A stretch of DNA of 64,000 bases from Mannheimia pernigra (GCF_013377995.1 NZ_CP055305.1:930001-994000); one strand, 5' to 3'. Numbered from the stretch's first letter, positions 30,570-40,151 are shown. Notes: generated by a model not told the origin, from the letters alone. Numbers and translations are program-made.

Positions 30570-31355
30570 ATGAAAAAACTGACAATTATTGGTTTAGGCT
30601 GGCTTGGGTTGCCATTAGCAGAACAGATGAAAAAAGAGGGCTGGCACGTGGTTGGCTCGAAAAGAGTCGTGTCTGATATGCTAATTGAATGTTATCCGCT
30701 TGATTTGAATAATCTGATCATTGGTAATGACCTTGAGCCTTTGTTAGCGACTGAGGCTATGTTAATTGCGTTACCTCCTTCAAAAATAGCACCTGAAAAT
30801 TATCTTTCAGGGATTCAAAAATTAGTTTCGGTTGCAATAGAAAATGGTTTAAAGCATATCCTTTTTACCAGCTCAACCTCTGTGTTGCCAATGGAGTCGG
30901 GCATTTTTGATGAAAACTCAGAAATTGCTCTAAGTTCTCTTTTAGCTAGAGTGGAAAAGTGGTTGCTCAGTTTGCCGATTCATTGCGATATTTTGAGGCT
31001 AGCAGGGCTTGTTGGTAAGACGCGACATCCTGTTTTTTATTTAGCGGGCAAACAAAATTTAAGTGGTGCGGAACAGCCAGTGAATTTAGTGCATTTGGAC
31101 GATTGCATTGCGGCTATTTCTTTGCTTTTGGCAAAGCCAAATGGTAAACGTCTTTTTCATCTGTGTGCTGAGCAGCATCCAACTCGTCAGGCGTATTATA
31201 GCGAAATGGCGAAGCGTTTTGATTTGGGTGATTTGCAATTTTCTCAAGAAAATCGACCGCTTGTAAGAATTGTTAAGGCAGAAAAGATTTGTGCGGAGTT
31301 AGGGTTTGTTTATCGTTATCCGAATCCTTACGATTTTAAGCTGGATATTGAGTAA
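30570..31355 (+). CDS. YeeZ-like NAD(P)-dependent epimerase/reductase family protein
   Basis: A 261-residue Rossmann-fold protein of the extended SDR group, closest in feel to E. coli YeeZ. The nucleotide-binding GLGWLGLPLAEQM is at residues 8-20 and LFTSSTSVLP is the central strand with a Ser cluster. The Tyr-x3-Lys pair typical of active SDRs is not evident, as in YeeZ. No reaction can be assigned. It stands alone, 69 bp before the metal permease genes. Confidence 0.75.
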   Translation: MKKLTIIGLGWLGLPLAEQMKKEGWHVVGSKRVVSDMLIECYPLDLNNLIIGNDLEPLLATEAMLIALPPSKIAPENYLSGIQKLVSVAIENGLKHILFTSSTSVLPMESGIFDENSEIALSSLLARVEKWLLSLPIHCDILRLAGLVGKTRHPVFYLAGKQNLSGAEQPVNLVHLDDCIAAISLLLAKPNGKRLFHLCAEQHPTRQAYYSEMAKRFDLGDLQFSQENRPLVRIVKAEKICAELGFVYRYPNPYDFKLDIE

Positions 31356-31386
31356 AACTCATACATAAAAAGTGGTTTATGTGTTA

Positions 31387-31405
31387 GGATATGCGAACTA
31401 TTATC
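31387..31405 (+). promoter_or_regulatory. weak Fur-box-like site before yfeC
   Basis: GGATATGCGAACTATTATC matches the 19-bp Fur consensus at about 12 positions, 20 bp ahead of the permease start. It is a weak match, mentioned because the partner genes at 33176-34826 have a better one. Confidence 0.35.
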
Positions 31406-31424
31406 AACAACTTTTTAGGATGTT

Positions 31425-32285
31425 ATGCTTGATGTTTTATTAGAACCTTTTGCCTACAATTATATGCAAAAAGCGATTTTTGTTAGTGTGGGTGTCGGAC
31501 TTGTGTGTGCGTTTCTCTCCGCCTTTTTAATGTTAAAAGGCTGGTCTTTGATTGGTGATGCCTTATCTCACGCTGTAGTGCCAGGTGTTGCGATTGCTTA
31601 TGCACTGAAATTACCTTATGCCGTTGGCGCGTTTTTTTCAGGGATTTTGGCTGCATTATCCATTCTTTGGGTAAAAAGCCTCACGAAAATTAAAGAAGAT
31701 GCGGTTATCGGGTTTATTTTTACTACTTTTTTTGCATTAGGGATGTTTATTGTCTCGCTTAACCCAACTTCGGTTGATGTGAATTCAATTGTAATGGGGA
31801 ATATTTTGGGCATTGCGGATGAGGATTTATGGCAAGTTGTATTCATTATTGCATTATCCCTGCTTGGTCTGGTGCTGTTTTGGAAAGATTTATTATTGGT
31901 CTTTTTTGATGAGCATCACGCACTTTCGGTAGGGCTTTCTCCGCTTCGCTATAAAGTGATTTTCTTTACATTATTAAGTGCTTGCGTTGTGGTTGCTCTG
32001 CAAACCGTTGGGGCAATTTTAGTGATTGCTATGGTAGTTACGCCAGGGGCGACAGCGTATTTATTAACGGATCGCTTTCCAAGATTGATGATGATTTCAA
32101 TGCTAATCGGTTCACTTACTTCAGGTTTTGGTGCTTATTTAAGTTATTTTTTAGATGGTGCAACAGGAGCGGTGATTGTTTGTTTGCAAACGTTGATTTT
32201 CCTAGTGGCATTTTGCTTTGCTCCGAAATATGGCTTAATCACACAAAAGCGTAAATTATTAAATGTAGAGGTAAAAAATGCTTAA
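31425..32285 (+). CDS. metal ABC transporter permease, YfeC/SitC-like
   Basis: A 286-residue inner membrane permease of the ABC-3 family for manganese or iron (ZnuB/SitC/YfeC). It has about eight hydrophobic segments. The MLKGWSLIGDALSHAVVPGVA stretch near residue 35 and VGAILVIAMVVTPGATAYLL near 205 are the family signatures. It overlaps the second permease by 8 bp. The ATPase and binding protein of the system are not upstream, but on the facing strand at 33176-34826. Confidence 0.9.
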   Translation: MLDVLLEPFAYNYMQKAIFVSVGVGLVCAFLSAFLMLKGWSLIGDALSHAVVPGVAIAYALKLPYAVGAFFSGILAALSILWVKSLTKIKEDAVIGFIFTTFFALGMFIVSLNPTSVDVNSIVMGNILGIADEDLWQVVFIIALSLLGLVLFWKDLLLVFFDEHHALSVGLSPLRYKVIFFTLLSACVVVALQTVGAILVIAMVVTPGATAYLLTDRFPRLMMISMLIGSLTSGFGAYLSYFLDGATGAVIVCLQTLIFLVAFCFAPKYGLITQKRKLLNVEVKNA

Positions 32286-33102
32286 TTGGATTTTAGAACC
32301 TTTGCAATTTGAGTTTATGCAAACTGCGTTAATTACTGCGATTTTAGTGGCGAGTGTGAGTGCGGTACTTTCTTGTTATTTAGTGCTCAAAGGTTGGTCG
32401 TTAATGGGCGATGCAATCTCTCACGCGGTGCTTCCTGGTGTTGTGATTGCCTCACTTGTAGGGTTGCCGCTATCTATCGGCGCTTTTTCTTCAGGTTTAT
32501 TTTGTGCATTATCGGTTGGTTATTTAAAGGAAAATAGCCGTTTAAAAGAAGATACGGTAATGGGCATTGTTTTCTCAGGAATGTTTGCCGTTGGGATTAT
32601 TTTATTTACTGGATTCAACACTGGTGAGCATTTAACCCATATCTTATTTGGAAATTTATTAGGGGTAACCACAAGCGATTTAATCCAAACTTTCGTGATT
32701 ACATTGCTCACTTTCAGTGTGATGCTAATTAAACGCAAAGACTTCTTACTCTATTGCTTTGATATGAATCAGGCAAAAGTGGTTGGTTTACCAGTGAAAT
32801 TATTACATTATGGATTATTATCGCTACTTGCTTTAACCATTATCAGTGCGATGCAAGTAGTTGGGGTAATTTTAGTGGTTGCTATGCTTATCACGCCAGG
32901 AATTACGGCGTATTTGCTGACAAAGCGGTTTGATAAAATGCTGATGATTGCATTATTGATTTCGGTTGGTTCATCGGTATTTGGCACGTTGCTAAGCTAT
33001 CATATTGATGCTGCCACAGGCCCAACAATTATTTTAGTGCAAGCGATTATTTTTTTATTAAGTTTTGCTCTCTACTCTCGATCTTCCCGAGTTGTTGGCT
33101 AA
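32278..33102 (+). CDS. metal ABC transporter permease, YfeD/SitD-like
   Basis: A 274-residue permease related to the preceding one, with the same LKGWSLMGDAISHAVLPGVV and VVGVILVVAMLITPGITAYLL signatures. The two would form a heterodimeric channel as YfeC and YfeD do. It overlaps yfeC by 8 bp, so translation is probably coupled. It ends before a terminator shared with the convergent ATPase gene. Confidence 0.9.
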   Translation: MLNWILEPLQFEFMQTALITAILVASVSAVLSCYLVLKGWSLMGDAISHAVLPGVVIASLVGLPLSIGAFSSGLFCALSVGYLKENSRLKEDTVMGIVFSGMFAVGIILFTGFNTGEHLTHILFGNLLGVTTSDLIQTFVITLLTFSVMLIKRKDFLLYCFDMNQAKVVGLPVKLLHYGLLSLLALTIISAMQVVGVILVVAMLITPGITAYLLTKRFDKMLMIALLISVGSSVFGTLLSYHIDAATGPTIILVQAIIFLLSFALYSRSSRVVG

Positions 33103-33123
33103 GTCAAGTTAATATAACGTATA

Positions 33124-33168
33124 AAAAAATAGGGAGTGCATTGTTATCTGCCTCCCTATTTTTTATTT
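33124..33168. terminator. two-way terminator between the two metal-transport units
   Basis: AAAATAGGGAG pairs with CTCCCTATTTT around a 15-nt loop, flanked by A-run and T-run. It separates the convergent yfeCD and yfeAB units. Confidence 0.88.
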
Positions 33169-33175
33169 ATCTGTG

Positions 33176-33919
33176 TTATTTTTGATAATGCAATAAACCG
33201 CCAAATACTTTTTCCAAATTGTGATTGTTAAATGTTTCTTCAATTTTACCGCTTGCAAGTAGCGTGCGGTTAATCATTAACACCTGATCGCAAAAGCTCG
33301 GTACGCTTGCAAGATTATGGGTGGAGACCAAAATCAAGTGCCCTTCACTTTTTAGTTGTTTAAGAAGTTCAACAATCGCATTTTCAGTTTTTACATCAAC
33401 GCCCGTAAAGGGTTCGTCTAACAAAATGATTTTACTTTCTTGAGCTAGGGCTCGAGCGAGAAATACACGCTTTTTCTGCCCACCAGAAAGTTCGCCAATT
33501 TGTCGTGCTTTAAGATGTAAAACGCCGACGCGCTCCATTGCGTGTTCTGCTTTTTGTTTATCAATTTCACGAGGAATACGCAAAAAATTCATATAGCCGT
33601 ATCGCCCCATCATCACGACATCATAAACAGAAACAGGAAATTGCCAATCAACCTCTTCGCTTTGTGGCACATAAGAGACTAAATTTCGCTTTAAGGCTTT
33701 GGAAATAGGTAATTGACCAAGTTTAATGGAGCCTGTAAGCGGTTTTACTAGCCCCATTAAACTCTTAAAAAGAGTGGATTTACCCCCTCCATTTACACCG
33801 ATTAATGCACAAATAGTACCATCTTCAAGATGGAATGAAACATTGTGCAAAGCAATATGCCCGTTGTTGTAGCGGACAGATAAATTTTCGACGGAAATGG
33901 AGGTTGAATGTGTTGTCAT
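33176..33919 (-). CDS. metal ABC transporter ATP-binding protein, YfeB/SitB-like
   Basis: A 247-residue ABC ATPase with Walker A GVNGGGKST, the signature LSGGQKKR, Walker B IILLDEPFTGVD and the H-loop STH. It would energise import through YfeCD. The frame is open to 33961, overlapping the upstream gene, but the ATG at 33919 (MTTHSTSIS) is 7 bp after the yfeA stop and gives the usual length. An uptake core lies within the gene near its 3' end. Confidence 0.9.
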   Translation of the reverse strand: MTTHSTSISVENLSVRYNNGHIALHNVSFHLEDGTICALIGVNGGGKSTLFKSLMGLVKPLTGSIKLGQLPISKALKRNLVSYVPQSEEVDWQFPVSVYDVVMMGRYGYMNFLRIPREIDKQKAEHAMERVGVLHLKARQIGELSGGQKKRVFLARALAQESKIILLDEPFTGVDVKTENAIVELLKQLKSEGHLILVSTHNLASVPSFCDQVLMINRTLLASGKIEETFNNHNLEKVFGGLLHYQK

Positions 33920-33926
33920 TTTAACT

Positions 33927-34826
33927 CTAGTTATTTTTACTGCGTTCAAAACCTTCAACAATCGTACTGATGGTCACATTCAGCAAATCTAAGTAGGTTG
34001 GTACAGGGCCGTCTTTTTCTGAAAGCGAATCCACATAAATTACGCCACCATATAATGCGCCAGTTTCTTTTGCCACTTGTTTAGCGGGTTTATCTGAAAC
34101 AGTACTTTCACTAAAGACAACAGGAATTTTATTTGCTTTTACGCCATCAATGACTTTTTTAACTTGTTTTGGTGAGCCTTGCTCTTCGGCGTTGATTGCC
34201 CATAAATAAAGCTCTTTTAAGTTATAGTCTTTGGCAAGATAGCTAAATGCACCTTCGCTAGTCACTAACCAGCGTTGTTGCTCTGGAATAAAAGCCAAAC
34301 GCTGGCGAAGTGGTTCGGCGATGCCTTTTACTTTTTGAGCATAAGCTGCTGCATTCGCATTGTAAGTTTCGGCATTTTTAGGGTCGTATTTGACTAAAGC
34401 TGCACGAATGTTTTCAATGTAAATAAGCGCATTGTCAGTAGACATCCAAGCGTGTGGATTTGGTAAGTTTTTGTATTCGCCCTCTGTAATTGGCATTGGA
34501 ACGATACCTTCTGTGACTACAACAGCTGGCTTACCTTTCACATTTTCAAAAAAACGCTCGAACCAACGCTCAAGGTTCATTCCGTTCCATAAGACTAAGT
34601 CCGCTTTTTGGGCTTTTACAATATCTTTAGGTGTGGGTTGATAATCGTGAATTTCCGCTCCAGGTTTGGTAATGGATTCTACCACTGCTTTGTCGCCCGC
34701 AACATTTTGGGCAATATCTTGAATTACGGTAAATGTGGTCACAACTTTGAATGGTTCAGCCATTGCAATGGCTGAGCTAAATCCTAAAGTTAATACGAGA
34801 GCTTTTTTGATTTTTGATAATTTCAT
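33927..34826 (-). CDS. metal ABC transporter periplasmic binding protein, YfeA/SitA-like
   Basis: A 299-residue cluster A-I (A9) binding protein for manganese/iron. A signal peptide ends near AIAMA (residue 23). The four metal ligands fit SitA/YfeA: His in IHDYQPTP, His in NPHAWMS, Glu in FSESTVSD and Asp in YVDSLS. It has no His-rich loop of the ZnuA type, which argues for Mn/Fe rather than Zn. A strong AAGGAGG ribosome-binding site and a Fur-like box lie upstream. It is the first gene of the yfeA-yfeB unit. Confidence 0.92.
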   Translation of the reverse strand: MKLSKIKKALVLTLGFSSAIAMAEPFKVVTTFTVIQDIAQNVAGDKAVVESITKPGAEIHDYQPTPKDIVKAQKADLVLWNGMNLERWFERFFENVKGKPAVVVTEGIVPMPITEGEYKNLPNPHAWMSTDNALIYIENIRAALVKYDPKNAETYNANAAAYAQKVKGIAEPLRQRLAFIPEQQRWLVTSEGAFSYLAKDYNLKELYLWAINAEEQGSPKQVKKVIDGVKANKIPVVFSESTVSDKPAKQVAKETGALYGGVIYVDSLSEKDGPVPTYLDLLNVTISTIVEGFERSKNN

Positions 34827-34847
34827 CTTCAGCCTCCTTATTTTGTT

Positions 34848-34866
34848 GAGAATGATTATTATCGTG
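34848..34866 (-). promoter_or_regulatory. Fur-box-like site before yfeA
   Basis: GAGAATGATTATTATCGTG matches the Fur consensus at about 13 of 19 positions, about 20 bp upstream of the yfeA start. It fits iron- (or Mn-) responsive control of the binding protein and ATPase. Confidence 0.6.
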
Positions 34867-35079
34867 GCATATTCTATAGATCATTGGCTTGAATGTAAAT
34901 AGGCTTGTTTTTTATAAGGTTATATTTTTCCTGTTTAACAAGCGTATATTCGCTGTTGCGTTAAGAAAAAATAACTAGCCTAAATTGGCAAGAATCAGTA
35001 GAATTAACACCCTTTGAAATTATTCTCGCAAAACTAACCTTTTGCCACAAACCGTGTAATAACGAGGCTTTCAAACTTT

Positions 35080-36240
35080 ATGTCAGAACAAATCACTAAT
35101 CCTGATTGTGGCTCAGTAGAGCAACCAAAAGAGAAAATTAATTTATTAGATTTAAATCGCCAAGAAATGCGCGAGCTGTTTGCTGAAATGGGTGAAAAGC
35201 CGTTTCGGGCCGATCAGCTGATGAAATGGATTTATCATTTTGGCGAAGAAAATTTCGACAATATGAGTAATATCAATAAAGTATTACGTGAAAAGTTAAA
35301 ATGTATTGCTGAAATTAAAGCACCAGAGGTGGCGGTAGAACAACGCTCGGCAGACGGAACAATTAAATGGGCAATGCAAGTGGGGGAGCAGCAAATCGAA
35401 ACTGTTTATATCCCAGAAGATGATCGTGCAACCCTTTGTGTTTCTTCACAAGTGGGCTGTGCATTGGCTTGTACTTTCTGCTCAACTGCTCAGCAAGGTT
35501 TTAACCGCAACTTAACTGTCTCAGAAATTATTGGGCAGGTATGGCGTGCTTCTAAAATCATCGGCAATTTTGGTGTGACGGGTGTTCGCCCTATTACTAA
35601 TGTCGTAATGATGGGTATGGGTGAGCCATTATTGAATATGAATAATGTGATTCCAGCAATGGAAATTATGTTAGATGATTTCGCTTACGGTCTATCAAAA
35701 CGCCGTGTAACGCTTTCAACTTCAGGGGTTGTGCCAGCATTAGATAAAATGCGTGAGCAAATAGATGTGGCGTTAGCGATTTCACTCCACGCACCAAACG
35801 ATGAATTGCGTGATGTTTTAGTACCAATTAATAAAAAATATAACATCAAAATGTTGATGGAGTCAGTGAACAAATACCTTGAGGTATCAAATGCTAACCA
35901 CGGTAAAGTCACTATTGAGTATGTAATGTTAGATCATATCAACGACAGCACCGACCATGCTCATCAGCTTGCGGAGGTGTTAAAAAATACGCCGTGTAAA
36001 ATTAACTTGATTCCTTGGAATCCATTTCCAGAAGCGCCGTACGGCAAGAGTTCAAACTCTCGTGTAGATCGCTTCCAAAAAACATTGATGGAATACGGCT
36101 TTACTGTCACTGTGCGTAAAACTCGAGGCGATGATATTGATGCGGCTTGTGGACAGCTGGCTGGTGATGTTATTGACCGCACCAAACGCACCCTTGAAAA
36201 ACGTAAATTTGGACAAGGAATTGAGGTCAGAACGCAATAA
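35080..36240 (+). CDS. rlmN: dual-specificity 23S rRNA A2503 / tRNA A37 C2-methyltransferase RlmN
   Basis: A 386-residue radical-SAM methyltransferase. The CxxxCxxC cluster motif is CALACTFC, and the methyl-carrying cysteine is in DIDAACGQLAGD near the C-terminus. MMGMGEPLLN is the SAM-binding GEP motif. Length equals E. coli RlmN (384). It is transcribed on its own and followed by a hairpin. Confidence 0.97.
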   Translation: MSEQITNPDCGSVEQPKEKINLLDLNRQEMRELFAEMGEKPFRADQLMKWIYHFGEENFDNMSNINKVLREKLKCIAEIKAPEVAVEQRSADGTIKWAMQVGEQQIETVYIPEDDRATLCVSSQVGCALACTFCSTAQQGFNRNLTVSEIIGQVWRASKIIGNFGVTGVRPITNVVMMGMGEPLLNMNNVIPAMEIMLDDFAYGLSKRRVTLSTSGVVPALDKMREQIDVALAISLHAPNDELRDVLVPINKKYNIKMLMESVNKYLEVSNANHGKVTIEYVMLDHINDSTDHAHQLAEVLKNTPCKINLIPWNPFPEAPYGKSSNSRVDRFQKTLMEYGFTVTVRKTRGDDIDAACGQLAGDVIDRTKRTLEKRKFGQGIEVRTQ

Positions 36241-36255
36241 ATTTGCATTTAAAAT

Positions 36256-36286
36256 GAAAGGCAGGTTTTCCTGCCTTCGTTCTTTT
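36256..36286 (+). terminator. terminator after rlmN
   Basis: AAAGGCAGG pairs with CCTGCCTT around a TTTT loop and is followed by a T-rich tract. Confidence 0.75.
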
Positions 36287-36396
36287 TGTGATCTGCGTCG
36301 AAAAAGTCATATAAAAAATTTCCTTTCTTGAAGAAAATCGCTAGTCTTAGCTTTTGTGGAACAGTAAAATTAACCCCTTTGTTGTAGGAGAACACT

Positions 36397-36951
36397 ATGT
36401 TTGCAAAATTTTTCTCAAAAATAACCGCTTGTATAATACTATTTTTATTAGCAGCTTGTTCTTCTCGCTTTCAGCCTTCCTCTGACGCAGAATTTAATCG
36501 ATCGGAAGCGGTGAAAGCTCGCATTAATCTTGCTTTGGCTTATTTAGAGCAGAGCAATTTCCCCAAAGCGAAACAAAATATTGATAAAGCCCTGATTCAC
36601 GATGAAAAGGATTATCTACCTTATTCGGTATTGGCGTACTATTATCAAAAAACAGGGGATACTGAAAATGCTGAAAAATCCTATCAAACTGCCCTAAATT
36701 TAAGTAAAAATCGACCTGATGTTTTAAATAATTACGGTACTTTTTTATGTAAGCAAGGTCAATTTCAGCAAGCTTATCATCAATTTGAACAAGCAGTTGA
36801 AAGCGAAGCACCTTATTATCATCAGGCAGATACTTTAGAAAACATCATTTTATGTGCGAAAAAAGAGCCGAATCTGAATAAAATAACGGAAACCTTAACT
36901 AAGCTCGAAAAATTAGACAAACAACGAGCAATTTTATTGAAAGGAAAGTAA
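36397..36951 (+). CDS. pilW: type IV pilus biogenesis lipoprotein PilW/PilF
   Basis: A 184-residue outer membrane lipoprotein with TPR repeats, the pilotin of type IV pilus assembly needed for secretin insertion and so for natural transformation in Pasteurellaceae. The lipobox LLAAC has its Cys at residue 21. TPR-like helices fill residues ~40-150 (INLALAYLEQSNFPKAKQNIDKAL, VLNNYGTFLCKQGQFQQAYHQFEQA). An uptake core (ACCGCTTGT) encodes part of the signal peptide. It is followed directly by tex. Confidence 0.88.
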   Translation: MFAKFFSKITACIILFLLAACSSRFQPSSDAEFNRSEAVKARINLALAYLEQSNFPKAKQNIDKALIHDEKDYLPYSVLAYYYQKTGDTENAEKSYQTALNLSKNRPDVLNNYGTFLCKQGQFQQAYHQFEQAVESEAPYYHQADTLENIILCAKKEPNLNKITETLTKLEKLDKQRAILLKGK

Positions 36952-39288
36952 ATGACCGAAATAACCAATGAGCTAAATACTCAAATTAGCCATATTATTG
37001 CTAATGAGCTGAATGTTGGATCTCATCAAATTTTAGCCGCCATTCGTCTATTAGATGAAGGGAATACCATTCCATTTATTGCCCGCTATCGTAAAGAGGT
37101 CACTGGTGGTTTAGACGACACCCAGCTTCGCCATTTTGAAACTCGCTTAATTTATTTGCGTGAAATGGATGACCGCCGTCAAACCATTCTCAAATCGATT
37201 GACGAGCAAGGTAAACTCACTGATGCGTTGCGTGACAAAATCCTGCATTGTGAAAGCAAAACGGAGCTAGAAGATCTCTATTTGCCTTACAAACCAAAAC
37301 GCCGTACTCGTGGGCAGATTGCAATTGAAGCGGGGCTCGAGCCATTGGCAGAAACCTTATGGAACGATCCGAAACAAGATCCTGAAACCTTAGCGGTAAA
37401 CTTTGTGGATGCTGAAAAAGGCGTAGCTGATACGAAAGCAGCGTTAGATGGGGCGAGATATATTTTAATGGAACGTTTTGCAGAAGATGCTGAGCTACTT
37501 GCAAAACTCCGCCAATATTTGACCGCTTACGCTACGCTTGAATCTAAATTGATTGAGGGGAAAGCGCAAGAGGGCGAGAAATTCCGTGACTATTTCGCCC
37601 ATAGCGAGCCGTTTAAAACGGTACCCTCTCACCGAGCGTTAGCGATGTTCCGTGGGAGAAATGAAGGCATTTTATCGCTAACGTTAAATGCGGATCCTGA
37701 CGCTGAAGAGGGGAGCAAAACCAGCCATTGTGAAACAATTATCCGTGAACATTTAGGCGTTATTTTCAATAATCAACCTGCTGACAAATGGCGTGAGCAG
37801 GTGATTGCGTGGACGTGGAAAATCAAAGCCGCTCTGCATTTAGAAACTGAACTGATGGGCAGTTTGCGTGAAAAAGCTGAAGAGGAAGCGATTGATGTCT
37901 TTGCTCGCAATCTTTCTGCTCTGCTGATGGCAGCACCAGCTGGGGCAAGAAATACAATGGGGCTAGACCCAGGTTTGCGTACGGGAGTGAAAGTGGCCGT
38001 TGTGGATAATACGGGTAAATTATTAGATACTGCAACCGTTTATCCACACACTGGGCGAGAGGCAGAAGCTCAAATGGCAATTTTCACGCTCATTAACAAG
38101 CACAATGTGGAATTAATTGCGATTGGTAATGGTACGGCTTCCCGAGAAACCGAGCGTTTCGCCAAAGAGGTGATTAAGGAAATTAAAGAAAACAAACCAC
38201 AAACTGTGGTGGTGAGTGAGGCAGGTGCTTCCGTTTATTCTGCTTCTGAATTTGCAGCAAATGAGTTTCCGAACCTCGATGTTTCTTTGCGAGGTGCGGT
38301 ATCGATTGCTCGCCGTTTGCAAGATCCATTGGCTGAATTGGTAAAAATTGAGCCGAAAGCGATTGGCGTTGGGCAGTATCAGCACGATGTGAACCAATCC
38401 CAGCTGGCTCGTAAATTAGATGCTGTGGTGGAAGATTGCGTCAATGCGGTAGGCGTAGATCTCAATACCGCTTCCGCTCCGCTATTAGCCCGTGTAGCTG
38501 GAATGACAAAAACGCTGGCTCAAAATATTGTGGCGTTCCGTGATGAAAACGGACGTTTCAATAGCCGTTCTGAGTTGAAAAAAGTCCCTCGTTTAGGGCC
38601 TAAAGCCTTTGAGCAGTGTGCTGGTTTTATGCGAATTATTGGTGGAAAAAATGCGTTAGATGCCTCAAGCGTTCATCCAGAGGCTTACCCAATTGTGGAA
38701 AAAATCTTACAGGCGACTACGTCCACCTTGGCAGAATTAATGGGTAACGGCTCGAAAATCCACTCGCTGAATGCGAAAGATTTTGTAGATGAACAGTTTG
38801 GCTTGCCAACCGTGAACGATATTTTCAAAGAGCTGGAAAAACCAGGGCGTGACCCTCGTGGAGAGTTTAAAACCGCTGTGTTTATGGACGGTGTGGAAGA
38901 CATTTCCGACCTAAAAGCAGGAATGATTTTAGAAGGCACAGTAACTAACGTGGCAAACTTCGGTGCCTTTGTGGATATTGGTGTCCACCAAGATGGTTTG
39001 GTGCATATTTCAATGCTCTCCAACTCGTTTGTGGAAGATCCGCACTCGGTGGTGAAGGCAGGCGATGTGGTGAAAGTTAAAGTGATAGAGGTTGATGTGG
39101 CTCGAAAACGTATTGCACTTACAATGCGTTTAGATGATAAACCAACCGAGAGGGTAGAACCTACAAGCGGTCGAAATTCCCCCGAAATTGGCAAAAAACC
39201 GCAAAAAAATGACCGCTTGCGAAGTGATAGCAGCAGTCCTTTTGGCAACAATGCCTTTGCCGATGCGTTGAAAGGCTGGAAGAAGTAA
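36952..39288 (+). CDS. tex: Tex/YhgF RNA-binding transcription accessory protein
   Basis: A 778-residue cytoplasmic nucleic acid-binding protein. In order it has N-terminal helical domains, a YqgF/RNase H-like domain (GLDPGLRTGVKVAVVD near 342), helix-hairpin-helix motifs (LARVAGMTKTLAQNIVAFR), and a C-terminal S1 domain (GMILEGTVTNVANFGAFVD near 655). The tail after S1 is a low-complexity linker encoded by an inverted pair of uptake cores (39163-39220). It starts at the base after the pilW stop. Confidence 0.95.
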   Translation: MTEITNELNTQISHIIANELNVGSHQILAAIRLLDEGNTIPFIARYRKEVTGGLDDTQLRHFETRLIYLREMDDRRQTILKSIDEQGKLTDALRDKILHCESKTELEDLYLPYKPKRRTRGQIAIEAGLEPLAETLWNDPKQDPETLAVNFVDAEKGVADTKAALDGARYILMERFAEDAELLAKLRQYLTAYATLESKLIEGKAQEGEKFRDYFAHSEPFKTVPSHRALAMFRGRNEGILSLTLNADPDAEEGSKTSHCETIIREHLGVIFNNQPADKWREQVIAWTWKIKAALHLETELMGSLREKAEEEAIDVFARNLSALLMAAPAGARNTMGLDPGLRTGVKVAVVDNTGKLLDTATVYPHTGREAEAQMAIFTLINKHNVELIAIGNGTASRETERFAKEVIKEIKENKPQTVVVSEAGASVYSASEFAANEFPNLDVSLRGAVSIARRLQDPLAELVKIEPKAIGVGQYQHDVNQSQLARKLDAVVEDCVNAVGVDLNTASAPLLARVAGMTKTLAQNIVAFRDENGRFNSRSELKKVPRLGPKAFEQCAGFMRIIGGKNALDASSVHPEAYPIVEKILQATTSTLAELMGNGSKIHSLNAKDFVDEQFGLPTVNDIFKELEKPGRDPRGEFKTAVFMDGVEDISDLKAGMILEGTVTNVANFGAFVDIGVHQDGLVHISMLSNSFVEDPHSVVKAGDVVKVKVIEVDVARKRIALTMRLDDKPTERVEPTSGRNSPEIGKKPQKNDRLRSDSSSPFGNNAFADALKGWKK
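39163..39220. repeat. inverted uptake-sequence pair inside tex
   Basis: ACAAGCGGTC at 39163-39172 and GACCGCTTGC at 39211-39220 face each other inside the tex coding frame. They encode residues of the disordered tail after the S1 domain (TSGRN...NDRLRSD), where extra sequence is easily tolerated. Confidence 0.8.
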
Positions 39289-39328
39289 GGAAGTTGATTA
39301 GGCTGAAATGCTATTGGGCGATGATAAG

Positions 39329-40150
39329 TTATCCCCCAAACTTCCGATTCATATAATCAAAAGCCGCTGTGGGTAAAATTCGTCGTAACCACCAGAAAAG
39401 CTTGGTGGGAAAGGTGATTTGATAGCGTGCTTTTGGTTTTTTAGCATTTAAGGCTTTTAAGCAAGCCTCGGCACAGGCAGAGGCTGGTAGCGTGAATGGA
39501 TTAGCATTGCCCTTTGTGGTTAAGCGTTGGTATTGAGTTTGGTTTAGCGTTTTGTGATAGGAATTTTCCACATCAATATATTGTTTGAGCTTTTCCACCG
39601 AATTTGGGCGGAAATTGCTTTGAATCGGGCCAGGTTCGATTAGCGACACATAAATATTTGAGCCGTGTAGTTCACATCTGAGCGTATCCGCTAGCCCCTC
39701 CAAGGCGAATTTTGTGGCGTTGTAAGCTCCACGATAGTGCATTGCGGCAAAGCCTAAAATGCTGCTGTTGATTAAAATTCTGCCGTGGTTTTGTAAGCGG
39801 AAAATTTTCATCGCCTGATTAATTATTTCCCACGTTCCGAATACGTTCGTTTCAAAAATTTCACGCAACGCCTCTCGTGGCACATCTTCTGCACAGCCAG
39901 GCTGACCATAGCCAGCATTGCAAAAAATGGCATCTAATTGACCGCTTGCACGCACATAATCAAAAGCATTTTGGATATGCGCTGAATTGGTTACATCAAG
40001 CAAAAGGCAATCGAAGCCTTCTGCTTGTAGGCGAGCCACATCTTCAGGCTTGCGACAACTGGCAATCACTCGCCAGCCTAATTTTTTGAGGTGCTGTGCT
40101 GTAGCATATCCAATACCAGAAGAGCATCCTGTGATTAAAATTGTTTTCAT
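39329..40150 (-). CDS. short-chain dehydrogenase/reductase family protein
   Basis: A 273-residue classical SDR. The cofactor motif TGCSSGIG is at residues 7-14, the NAG motif is in FCNAGYG, and the catalytic Ser and Tyr-x3-Lys are in INSSILG and YNATK. Substrate is unknown. E. coli YbbO-type proteins are similar in length and C-terminal region (FWWLRRILPTAAFDYM). It is convergent with tex and lies one base after the nitroreductase gene, so the two are probably one unit. Confidence 0.85.
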   Translation of the reverse strand: MKTILITGCSSGIGYATAQHLKKLGWRVIASCRKPEDVARLQAEGFDCLLLDVTNSAHIQNAFDYVRASGQLDAIFCNAGYGQPGCAEDVPREALREIFETNVFGTWEIINQAMKIFRLQNHGRILINSSILGFAAMHYRGAYNATKFALEGLADTLRCELHGSNIYVSLIEPGPIQSNFRPNSVEKLKQYIDVENSYHKTLNQTQYQRLTTKGNANPFTLPASACAEACLKALNAKKPKARYQITFPTKLFWWLRRILPTAAFDYMNRKFGG

Positions 40151-40151
40151 C

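Noticed and set aside
37217..39251. Long antisense frames in tex (up to 188 codons)
   Set aside because: The + strand frame has complete Tex domains; the antisense frames have no family features and follow from codon bias.
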